Under the pieces are notes generated by a model. It had not been told where the DNA came from and did not search any database. It worked only from the letters and a program-made list of their open reading frames with translations. This document shows positions 53,395 to 61,767 of a DNA stretch of 64,000 nt, piece by piece; the stretch's first letter is position 1, and every line of letters begins with the position of its first letter. Source of the DNA: Ohtaekwangia koreensis (GTDB taxonomy: Bacteria > Bacteroidota > Bacteroidia > Cytophagales > Cyclobacteriaceae); the NCBI RefSeq assembly GCF_900167975.1, contig NZ_FUZU01000002.1:627501-691500 (forward strand), read 5' to 3'. Position numbers and translations under genes: made by a program.

Positions 53395-55692
53395 TTACTC
53401 CAGTGAGTGTTTGTTGTAGAGGAGAAATCCGACATGAAGAAGAACTCCCAATTGGTTTTGATCATCATCGTAGTAGTTAACACTTAAACTTACCGGACCG
53501 ATCGGTGCATGGTATACAAACGCGGCAGACCCTGCAAAAAAGAGTGACTCAATATCGCGACTTATATAGGCCTCCTGGTTGCTGCCTTGCTTTATGTAGT
53601 CAAAGGGTTTAAACAGATATCCCTCAAGACGGAAGTCCAATCGGGTACGAAGTGTAAAAATGTTCCGTATACCACCTGCCAGATAATTAAACGATCGGAA
53701 GTTTTCCAAAATCAATGTGCGACTGTCCTGCAGCGGCAGGAACGCAGGAGTGTTAATGATGGTACCAAAGTAATTTTGGAAGAACGGTTGATTCGAGAAT
53801 ACAGCTTCCGCTATATATCCGGTGTGAAACCATCCGGCATCGAAGTATTGCTCTGCACAAGCTCGTACCCGAAACCACTCGTGGTTAGTCTTCATTGGTT
53901 GCGAAAGAACGGAGGTGTTACCTGGAGTATAGGATGTCGTCACGTGAAAATAATCACCACTGATTGAATATGCTTTACCACTGGAGGCGTATTGTTTGCG
54001 GTTTAGATTGTTAGCCGAAAAGCTGAAACCAGTTTTAAAACCTTTCGTTCGCAAAATATCCAGCGTGTCTGTGCTGATGAATACATCTCCGTTGATATAC
54101 CGGTCGATATCATTAAATCCTTCTATACCAACAACGCATTTAAAGGATTCGCGTATAGGCATACCGATGTGAATACCATATTTACGATTGATGCGCGATA
54201 ATACCGTGGGCATAGACGATGTTACTTCCTTGAACAAGTCTCCATTCTCAAGATAGTTCCAGTTGTTATACTCAAGAAATGGCTCCAGGTATAATTGATT
54301 CGGATAGTCAATGCGAACCTCTGCTATACCTGACTTATAAAAACTCCCGGTTTGAAAAGCAGTATAGTAATGCTTGAGTGTGCGACCGAAATGATAATAA
54401 TTCAAACCCAGAAAAATGTTGCTGATGTCGCGGGAAGCAATCACTCCACCAAAGTCGACCTGGAAATTTTGCTGAGGTCTTCTTGAAAGCTGGAATGCGA
54501 ATTTCTTTTTACTGCTATCGTATAAAATGCCAGGGTATACATTTGAAAAGTAATCTTCAGCAACTAATTTGAAGTAACCTTTTTTGATACTGTTGTAGTA
54601 CAAAGGTTTATTGTCTTCGGGGTGTGTTTTGAAAAGTCGTCTGATATAGGCGCGTTGAGAAGAGTTGAAACCCTTGAACGTAAGGCCATCGAATACTAAA
54701 GGAACACTCTTGTTGTTAAAAGCATTACGTCTTTCAGCAACCTCATCACATGTAGCTCGCCTTGCTATTTTGCGTTTAAGCTCCTCGATCTGTTTTATAG
54801 TTTGAGTATATCCACTATCGATGAGGCTTTCGGCTCTTGCAAAGTCGAATGAAGTAAAACCTTTTAAATTAGGTTGAATGAAAATGCCACTTTCGTGGAT
54901 CATCGATGGATCAGATTTGTCCATCAACATAAAGAGAAGTGATCGAGAGATCAGCTTGTCATCATTATCATAAGGATATTCTTCAAAGATTTTCGTGGAT
55001 ACATTTACTCCGATAATCACATCGGGTTTAAAATCCCGCTCTGCTATATCTACCGGAAAATTGTTGTACACGCCACCATCAAATAAATACTTTCCATCAA
55101 CGCGGATCGGGGTGTAAAAGAAAGGAACAGTTTGCGTAGCGCGCAATGCATCACTTAATGAACCTTTGGATAGAACAACTTCATTTTGTGTGAATATATC
55201 TGCAGCGATAACACGAAGCGGAACAAAGAGGCTATCGAAATTATTATGCGAGATTGCCGAAGCCTGCGCCATGCGATCAGCCAGCGCGAAGTTCAGCGAA
55301 ACATCTTTCGCAAGGCTTGTATTAAACTGAAAATTTAAAGTTGAGTCAACATCCAGGGTGAGCTTTAAGAATGTTGGCGTTATATCATTCTTATAATAAA
55401 AATAGTTGAAGCCCTGCTCAGATGAACCATTGATCCAGCCCAGAAACTCACTGGAAAGCACCATGTGTTCTATCTGCGTAGGACTCATGCCTGCAGAATA
55501 GCAGCCTCCGATGATACCTCCCATGGAAGTACCAACGATATAGTCGATTGGTATTTCATTTTCTTCCAGCGCCTTTAGTACACCAATGTGTGCAATGCCT
55601 TTAGCTCCGCCTCCACTCAGCACAAGTCCAACCTTTTGAGCGTTGGTCGCATAGGACAGGAAGAAAAGAAGTATAAAAAAACAGCGCTTCAT
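53395..55692 (-). CDS. Patatin-like phospholipase with outer-membrane beta barrel
   Basis: The 765-residue protein starts at ATG 55692, which gives the signal peptide MKRCFFILLFFLSYATNAQ; the frame is open from GTG 55716. The patatin domain shows the oxyanion glycine loop SGGGAKG (26-32), the nucleophile Ser56 in GTSMGG, and Asp205 in FDGGVYNN. A POTRA-like domain follows at about 320-380 (LTFKGFNSSQRAYIRRLFKT), then a C-terminal barrel of the Omp85/BamA type. Such type Vd-like proteins cleave lipids or display the lipase at the surface. Confidence 0.93.
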   Translation of the reverse strand: MKRCFFILLFFLSYATNAQKVGLVLSGGGAKGIAHIGVLKALEENEIPIDYIVGTSMGGIIGGCYSAGMSPTQIEHMVLSSEFLGWINGSSEQGFNYFYYKNDITPTFLKLTLDVDSTLNFQFNTSLAKDVSLNFALADRMAQASAISHNNFDSLFVPLRVIAADIFTQNEVVLSKGSLSDALRATQTVPFFYTPIRVDGKYLFDGGVYNNFPVDIAERDFKPDVIIGVNVSTKIFEEYPYDNDDKLISRSLLFMLMDKSDPSMIHESGIFIQPNLKGFTSFDFARAESLIDSGYTQTIKQIEELKRKIARRATCDEVAERRNAFNNKSVPLVFDGLTFKGFNSSQRAYIRRLFKTHPEDNKPLYYNSIKKGYFKLVAEDYFSNVYPGILYDSSKKKFAFQLSRRPQQNFQVDFGGVIASRDISNIFLGLNYYHFGRTLKHYYTAFQTGSFYKSGIAEVRIDYPNQLYLEPFLEYNNWNYLENGDLFKEVTSSMPTVLSRINRKYGIHIGMPIRESFKCVVGIEGFNDIDRYINGDVFISTDTLDILRTKGFKTGFSFSANNLNRKQYASSGKAYSISGDYFHVTTSYTPGNTSVLSQPMKTNHEWFRVRACAEQYFDAGWFHTGYIAEAVFSNQPFFQNYFGTIINTPAFLPLQDSRTLILENFRSFNYLAGGIRNIFTLRTRLDFRLEGYLFKPFDYIKQGSNQEAYISRDIESLFFAGSAAFVYHAPIGPVSLSVNYYDDDQNQLGVLLHVGFLLYNKHSLE

Positions 55693-55775
55693 AGAAGATG
55701 AGGGAGAAATCTCCACACCCTGACAAAAAAAGTCAGAGAAAACTACATCTTCAACGAAAGCGCTGAATAAAGATT

Positions 55776-57059
55776 TTAGAGAGAAGCGATAGGATCCTGG
55801 CGCTGTTGCGGGAATGGAATGCTATCCAGTTTTTTAGTAAGGTCTGTTTTTACCTTTTCAAAAGACTCCATATACTTTTTCTGTACCGGCTCTGATGGAG
55901 GTAAGTCAGCTTTCAAAGCATCTACCTGAACGCCATTCTTCCAGAAGCGGTAGCAAAGATGAGGACCGGTAGCAAGACCAGTGCTTCCTACATATCCAAT
56001 GGTTTGTCCCTGACGGATTCTCATGCCGGCACGAACGCCATCAGCGATGCGCGACATGTGAAGATACTGTGTAGTATATGTTCCATTATGGCGGATCTTT
56101 ACGTAGTTACCATTGTTAGATTTGTATTGTGCTTCCTCGATTGTACCATCGCCAACAGAGCGTATAGGGGTACCGGTAGGAGCAGCGAAGTCAGTGCCTA
56201 AATGTGCTTTCCATCTTTTTTGCACAGGGTGGAAACGGCTCATGGTATAGCGTGAGCTGATACGTGTAAATTCGATCGGATATTTTAACAGGGCTTTGCG
56301 TAAGCTCTTGCCTTCGTTGTCGTAGTAATTCTTGCCTTCACCCTGATCGAACGGGAATGCATAGTATGGACTTCCAAAGTGTTCAAAATAAATAGCTTTG
56401 ATCTCGTTGATGCTAACAGTGATTCCTTCAACCTGACTTTCTTCGTAGATCAGTTTAAACTTATCACCTTTTTGCAGGCGTTGGAAGTCTACCTGCCAAC
56501 CGAAAATATCTACAAATTTATTGGTCAGCTCGTGAGAGATGCCAAGTTCTTCAATCGTTTCTGAAAGGTTAGATCTGATTTCACCGGCAATGCTCTTCTC
56601 TACTGTAACTACATCACGATGGCAAACATCCACAGTAAGTGAATCATCAAAACGGAAAACGATGTAATCGATCAGGTTGGGTTCGTATACCAGAGCCTTG
56701 GCTGTCTTCAGGGAGTCCTGACCACAGATCAATGTATATTTTTTATTAGCAACAACTTTACGAGCATCGAAAATGCTGCGTGAAAGCTGTGATACTTGAT
56801 GGATAAGTTTAGCTGGAACGTTGTATTCTTCCAGGATATCGCCTAGTCTTTCGTTACGTTTAATCTTGTCTTCAATCACCAGAAAATCATCTACCACCAT
56901 GCCGTACAAAACACTGGGTTCTTTGATTTGAATGTTGAAATCGAGAGAGTCAACAGAAGCTTGTTGATCGGTGAGTGTGGGGAGGTAGTAGCGGTTGAGG
57001 AGCACTACAACTACGGTCATCATGGCGATGCCTAAAAAACTTAACCAGCGTTTTTGCAT
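55776..57059 (-). CDS. M23-family peptidase, membrane anchored
   Basis: A 427-residue murein hydrolase-type protein with an N-terminal transmembrane helix. The middle (KIKRNERLGDILEEYNVPAK) is an OapA/LysM-like segment. The M23 domain has His286-X3-Asp290 in HLGTDFAAP, His334 in YLHMS and GPHLCYRFW near 366-373. In the last motif the usual HXH is HLC: the residue that normally completes zinc binding is Cys369. It probably cuts peptidoglycan crosslinks or acts as an activator of amidases. It is on the same strand as the patatin gene with an 83-base gap. Confidence 0.9.
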   Translation of the reverse strand: MQKRWLSFLGIAMMTVVVVLLNRYYLPTLTDQQASVDSLDFNIQIKEPSVLYGMVVDDFLVIEDKIKRNERLGDILEEYNVPAKLIHQVSQLSRSIFDARKVVANKKYTLICGQDSLKTAKALVYEPNLIDYIVFRFDDSLTVDVCHRDVVTVEKSIAGEIRSNLSETIEELGISHELTNKFVDIFGWQVDFQRLQKGDKFKLIYEESQVEGITVSINEIKAIYFEHFGSPYYAFPFDQGEGKNYYDNEGKSLRKALLKYPIEFTRISSRYTMSRFHPVQKRWKAHLGTDFAAPTGTPIRSVGDGTIEEAQYKSNNGNYVKIRHNGTYTTQYLHMSRIADGVRAGMRIRQGQTIGYVGSTGLATGPHLCYRFWKNGVQVDALKADLPPSEPVQKKYMESFEKVKTDLTKKLDSIPFPQQRQDPIASL

Positions 57060-57280
57060 GTCTTAATCATTTTTTTGGCCCGGAGGGCGTGGGTTTAAAA
57101 AATATAGTGGCAAAGATAATCAGTCAAAAAAATATGGTTATAAAAACCTGTCTGAGCCGTGCTAGACTGTAAATATAAGACGTCAGGTTTAAAAACAAAA
57201 CCCATGAATTGACGATTAATGAAGTTCAAATGCTTCGCCTCAAAGCACATGAACTCTAAAACGCCTTTATTTTAGGTTGA

Positions 57281-57333
57281 TTTAAAAAGGGAATGTGGTA
57301 AAAAACAAGATTTCTTACTTCAAACATTCCCTT
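57281..57333 (-). terminator. Terminator of the S9 peptidase gene
   Basis: AAGGGAATGT (57287-57296) pairs with ACATTCCCTT (57324-57333), a 10-base stem. On the minus strand it is followed by a T-rich stretch. It lies 19 bases past the S9 stop. Upstream of it, 57060-57280 holds nothing recognisable. Confidence 0.7.
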
Positions 57334-57351
57334 CCTAAAGTAGATGGATTT

Positions 57352-59292
57352 TTACTTCATCAAATGCTGCTGCAGGAACAATATAACAGACCATTGCATA
57401 TAGTCTATATTAGATTTCTTCCTGAAACCATGTCCTTCATCTTTGGCGAGCATATACCATACGTTGCGACCTTTACTTCGCATTGTTTGCTTCATCTGTT
57501 CTGACTCAGAGGCCGGGACACGCGGATCATTCAACCCTTGAATGATAAAAAGAGGCTTCGTGATTTTATCGACATTGTTGGCGGGAGAGATCTTCAACAA
57601 ATATTCTTTCATCTTGGGATCTCGCTCATCACCATACTCAACTCTGCGAAGATCTTTACGATAATCTTCCGTGTTCTGAAGGAACGTAACAAAGTTGCTG
57701 ATGCCTACAATGTCGATTCCACATTTGATCCGATCATTGAAGTTCGTCATGGAAGCGAGCACCATATAGCCACCGTACGATCCGCCCCACACGGCAACAC
57801 GGGAAGCATCCAGTTCAGGTTGCTGGCCGATCCAATCTAACAAGGCACCTATATCTTTCACCGATTCCTCACGCTTGAAGCCATTGTCCAATTTCAAAAA
57901 TGTTTTTCCATATCCGGAAGAACCACGAACGTTGGGTGATAGGACAGCAATACCCAATTCGTTTGTGAGATAAGAAATGAATGGACTAAAGGAAGGTACC
58001 GACTGGCCCTCAGGCCCACCGTGGATACTGATGATGACGGGAATTTTCCCAGTTGAACCTTTCGGTTTATAATAGAATGCCGGGATCTTTCGTGGCTTAC
58101 CGTTTACCTTATCAAAGGTTTCATATTCAATCAATGAAGGCACAGTAAAAGAGCTGTTGTCCAATCCGCCAACCTCACTGAAAGTCCATTGTGTAAGTCT
58201 ATTAGTAGCAAGATCGATGGAGAAAACATCGCTGGGTGTTTGAGGCGTATTAATTACGAGTCCAATTTGTTTACCATCCGGGTGAAACTCAATACCACCG
58301 ATCACTCCGGTGGGAAGTCCGTTAACGCGTGTATACTTTAATGTAGCGGTGTTAAGTTGATAGAGACTTGCAATACCATTTTCGTTTGTATCGAACACCA
58401 GGGTAGAGCGATTTTTATTTATAGCAAGTCCGGATACATCCCAAGGAATAGACGCAGTAATGGAAGTAAATTTTTTTGAAGCTATTTCGTAATATTTCAA
58501 TGTGCTGAACTCAGCGTCCTGATCATTCACAATAAAAATTCCTTTTCCATCTGCAGACCACAGAGCACCATTGTAAGAAATTTCTTCCTGTGATGGATTG
58601 ATCTGTTCAAGCTTGCCTGTTTCCAAGTCAAGTATATGCAGGAACGATTTGTTAGCAGATATATAATTACCCACCAAAATCTTCTTATCATCCGGAGACC
58701 AGTCCAATGCGCTCCACGAACCTTCACGCTGCAAGACCAGCGTTGCTTCATTCGGGTTCTTCATGTCACTCAAGTATAGATCGTAGTCCTTGCCGTTTCT
58801 GCGCGTGCTTACGACTATAAAACGATCACCTTTATTTGACCAGGCACTTAGTGAATTTTGAGAACGTCCGCCATCCGAGATCATGCTATATTTCCCGGTG
58901 GTGATATCGAACCAGAAAAGCTGTGAGAACTCGTTGCCACCTATATCTTTCGAAAACAGAAAACCTTTAAAGGCCGGATTTGGGCAGTAACTCGCTCCGG
59001 CCACAGGCTCTTTAAAAAATGTCATTTGTTTTCTTGCTCCAGCCGGATTGTCCACTATATGCAGCTGACTTGTTTCTGCAAAGCGTGTACTGATAAGTAT
59101 ATTTTTGCCATCAGGACTCCAGCTGTTGAAATTTGCAGAGCGCGTATTTTGATATTGATTCATACGCTCGATTACCGATGCCGGTATTTCTGGAATTCCT
59201 TCCATCAGCAAATTTCCGATTTCCTTTTTCTCGACCTGTGCGAATAGGGGTCGGGCAATAACGATCAGCAGGAGGATGAGTCTTATTTTCAT
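57352..59292 (-). CDS. S9-family serine peptidase (prolyl oligopeptidase-like)
   Basis: The 646-residue exported peptidase has signal peptide KIRLILLLIVIARPLFAQ. A beta propeller of PD40-like blades occupies about 50-390 (NSWSPDGKNILISTRFAETS, ALDWSPDDKKILVGNYISAN). The C-terminal alpha/beta-hydrolase domain has the nucleophile in WGGSYGGYM, the Asp in GLNDPRVPASE and the His in EGHGFRKKSN. It cleaves peptides in the periplasm, typically with dipeptidyl-peptidase or acylaminoacyl-peptidase specificity. It is the only gene in its transcript, with its own terminator. Confidence 0.95.
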   Translation of the reverse strand: MKIRLILLLIVIARPLFAQVEKKEIGNLLMEGIPEIPASVIERMNQYQNTRSANFNSWSPDGKNILISTRFAETSQLHIVDNPAGARKQMTFFKEPVAGASYCPNPAFKGFLFSKDIGGNEFSQLFWFDITTGKYSMISDGGRSQNSLSAWSNKGDRFIVVSTRRNGKDYDLYLSDMKNPNEATLVLQREGSWSALDWSPDDKKILVGNYISANKSFLHILDLETGKLEQINPSQEEISYNGALWSADGKGIFIVNDQDAEFSTLKYYEIASKKFTSITASIPWDVSGLAINKNRSTLVFDTNENGIASLYQLNTATLKYTRVNGLPTGVIGGIEFHPDGKQIGLVINTPQTPSDVFSIDLATNRLTQWTFSEVGGLDNSSFTVPSLIEYETFDKVNGKPRKIPAFYYKPKGSTGKIPVIISIHGGPEGQSVPSFSPFISYLTNELGIAVLSPNVRGSSGYGKTFLKLDNGFKREESVKDIGALLDWIGQQPELDASRVAVWGGSYGGYMVLASMTNFNDRIKCGIDIVGISNFVTFLQNTEDYRKDLRRVEYGDERDPKMKEYLLKISPANNVDKITKPLFIIQGLNDPRVPASESEQMKQTMRSKGRNVWYMLAKDEGHGFRKKSNIDYMQWSVILFLQQHLMK

Positions 59293-59301
59293 TGGGATAG
59301 G

Positions 59302-59388
59302 TCAGTATAATTCCACGAGAAGTAACCGGAAGTATATATTTGATTCAGACTATACTGATATCCGTGACATATAGGACATCAGTATAAT
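59302..59388. repeat. Three TCAGTATA-type elements in the S9/M1 gap
   Basis: TCAGTATAAT occurs at 59302-59311 and 59379-59388. The inverted form TATACTGAT is at 59351-59359 and makes a 13-base stem with one mismatch with the second copy (59351-59363 with 59374-59386). The element may be a terminator of the M1 gene or a binding site near the S9 start. Confidence 0.4.
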
Positions 59389-59401
59389 CTGCGGGTTATT
59401 G

Positions 59402-61627
59402 TTAGTTGTTCTTTTTGAACTGATCGAATTTTGATTCGGTAGCTTTCTTCGGGAATGTATTGTTATTATCATCCACATCGGCTAGTTCACCTTTTGGATC
59501 AAAGGCTATAGATGCAACTTCTTTTTCCTTAATGAATACTTTGCTGACTTCATTTTCATTGGTGCGCCAGATCTCAGCCGGTATATTTTCAGTTTCTTTT
59601 GTGCCATCTTTATAGGTCCATTCAATCACCAGCGGAGTAACAAGGCCTCCGTTGTTCTTAAACTTCACCTGGTATATATTCTTCCCTTCAAGCTTTTGAC
59701 GAACCACGTTGTCATCAATGCGACTGCGGAATTCTCCGTAGGCCTGCTCAGGTGTATTCAACATCGTGAATGGAAGAGGTCCCTGACTGAAGTCGGTATT
59801 AACTTTATCAGATGCCTTTGCACTCAGGTCCCCAGCTTTTACATTCTTGGTTTTGTTTTCAATAGTGGCTTGTTGTGTTTTAAGTTTAAACCACTTTACA
59901 TCTTCTACTGATACATCTACATTATCTGTTGTGAAGAACCAGCCCCGCCAGAACCAATCAAGATCAACGGCAGTTGCTTCTTCCATCATGCGAAAGAAAT
60001 CAGCAGGACGAGGATGCTTATACATCCAGCGGTTTGCATATTCTTTAAAAGCTTTGTCGAAGAGATCTTTACCGATAATCGTCTCGCGAAGAAGCGTAAG
60101 GGCTACCGTTGGCTTCTCATAATAATTAGCACCGAAAGCATTGAGTCTTTCATTATCTGAAGTATTCATCACGGGGCGCATAACACTTTTATCACCCTTC
60201 ATATAGGGCACTATATCTTTCGGAATGGTGTGATGAAAGGCCGGATAGCGCTCCATCTCTGTACGCGTTTGTAAAAATGTATTCAACCCTTCATCCATCC
60301 ACATCCATTGACGCTCATCTGAACTTACAATCATCGGGAAGTAATTGTGACCCACTTCGTGTACTATAGTTCCAATCATTCCAGCCTTTGCATTGTCACT
60401 CATTTGTCCGTTGCGTGGTCTTCCGCCATTGAAGCTGATCATTGGAAATTCCATACCGATGTTAGATGTATTCACAGATATAGCGACCGGATACGGGTAA
60501 TCGAATGTATACTTTGAGTATATCTCCAATGCATTCTTAACAGCCTTGGTGGACTCTTCAGACCAAACCGGCAATCCTTCTTTTGGATAGAACGACATGG
60601 CCAGTACGGTATTGGTAGGGAGCTTTACTGCCTGAACATCCCAAATGAATTTTCGTGAAGAAGCAAAGGCTACGTCACGAACATTATCTGCCTGGAACCG
60701 CCATGTTTTTTTAGCAGTTGATTTTATTTTCTCTTTCGCACGTGCCTCTTCTTCGGTTACAACTAGAGAAGGCTTATCGAAAGATGCTTTTGCTTTCTCA
60801 AGACGCTCGAACTCCTTTGCGGATAAAACTTCTTTTGCATTCAACAACGCTCCGGTAGAAGCAACGATATGATCTGCCGGTACCGTGATATTTATTTTAT
60901 AGTTACCGAATTCAAGCGCAAACTCTCCGAGGCGCTGAAACTGTTTGTTCTGCCATCCTTCATAATCATCGAACTGACACATGCGTGGAAACCAGTGCGC
61001 GATCAGGTATACATTGTTCTTGTCTTCAGGAAAGTGTTCGTAGCCTTCGCGCGATAGTAGAAATAAACTTCTGTCGGTAATAGGATACGACCATGCTATA
61101 TTGAAAGTATAGCTTTCACCGGTCTTAATAGCAACCGGCAGATCTATACGCATCATGGTATTATTGATAGTGATCGGTAAACTTTTGTTGGTTTTATCTG
61201 TAACCGATTGAATCGAATACCCACCTTCAAACTCTATAGTTCGTGTTATATACTGCATGTGCAGTGTAGGCAATGAATCGCGCACAGGCCCGTAGTAATT
61301 CCCGAAATCTTCATTTCCCTTTTTATTAATGTTCTGATCGAGTTGAAGCCACAGATACTTTAATGTTTCAGGTGAGTTGTTATAGTAGGTAATCGTCTCT
61401 TTTCCTTTCAGTGTATTAGTCGGTTCTTCAATTTCTGCATCGATGGTATAATCGGCTCGTTGCTGCCAGTACTTGGTACCAGGTTCACCGGAACCCGTGC
61501 GGTATTCATTCGGTGTAGGCAGGAACTGGTCGAGTTGTTCGAATTTGCCTTTCCATTTCTTTTGCTCCTGCGCGTTTGCAAATGCACACAGCAAAACCAT
61601 TGGGACAATGATGATTAAGGATTTCAT
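59402..61627 (-). CDS. M1-family metallopeptidase
   Basis: A 741-residue exported aminopeptidase-like zinc protease with signal peptide KSLIIIVPMVLLCAFANAQ. The zinc motif HEVGH (423-427) and the third ligand Glu in MDEGLNTF, 18 residues after, fit HEXXH-X18-E. The usual GXMEN motif reads GMEFPMISF here. It is closely similar to the next gene along its length (SWKGKFEQLDQ, PTPNSYRTGSG-type start and identical DQFKKNN end), so the two arose by tandem duplication. A beta-rich domain follows the peptidase part. Confidence 0.95.
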   Translation of the reverse strand: MKSLIIIVPMVLLCAFANAQEQKKWKGKFEQLDQFLPTPNEYRTGSGEPGTKYWQQRADYTIDAEIEEPTNTLKGKETITYYNNSPETLKYLWLQLDQNINKKGNEDFGNYYGPVRDSLPTLHMQYITRTIEFEGGYSIQSVTDKTNKSLPITINNTMMRIDLPVAIKTGESYTFNIAWSYPITDRSLFLLSREGYEHFPEDKNNVYLIAHWFPRMCQFDDYEGWQNKQFQRLGEFALEFGNYKINITVPADHIVASTGALLNAKEVLSAKEFERLEKAKASFDKPSLVVTEEEARAKEKIKSTAKKTWRFQADNVRDVAFASSRKFIWDVQAVKLPTNTVLAMSFYPKEGLPVWSEESTKAVKNALEIYSKYTFDYPYPVAISVNTSNIGMEFPMISFNGGRPRNGQMSDNAKAGMIGTIVHEVGHNYFPMIVSSDERQWMWMDEGLNTFLQTRTEMERYPAFHHTIPKDIVPYMKGDKSVMRPVMNTSDNERLNAFGANYYEKPTVALTLLRETIIGKDLFDKAFKEYANRWMYKHPRPADFFRMMEEATAVDLDWFWRGWFFTTDNVDVSVEDVKWFKLKTQQATIENKTKNVKAGDLSAKASDKVNTDFSQGPLPFTMLNTPEQAYGEFRSRIDDNVVRQKLEGKNIYQVKFKNNGGLVTPLVIEWTYKDGTKETENIPAEIWRTNENEVSKVFIKEKEVASIAFDPKGELADVDDNNNTFPKKATESKFDQFKKNN

Positions 61628-61674
61628 CTGTTAATTTTTGATTAATGAGTTTACAAGAAAGATCAGTTTAATTA

Positions 61675-61709
61675 AATAAAAAAGCCATCACTTTTTACAA
61701 GGATGGCTT
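61675..61709 (-). terminator. Terminator of the second M1 peptidase gene
   Basis: AAGCCATC (61682-61689) pairs with GATGGCTT (61702-61709). On the minus strand a T-rich run follows. It lies between the two paralogous M1 genes. Confidence 0.7.
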
Positions 61710-61767
61710 AATTCTTTTCAACAGTATACGTATAGTTTACACTTTAGAGCTCGCGGAGCCCAGCGTG

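Noticed and set aside
55720-55736. CTGAC-A7-GTCAG mini-hairpin between the patatin and M23 genes
   Set aside because: Only five base pairs and no T tract on the relevant strand; too weak to call a terminator.
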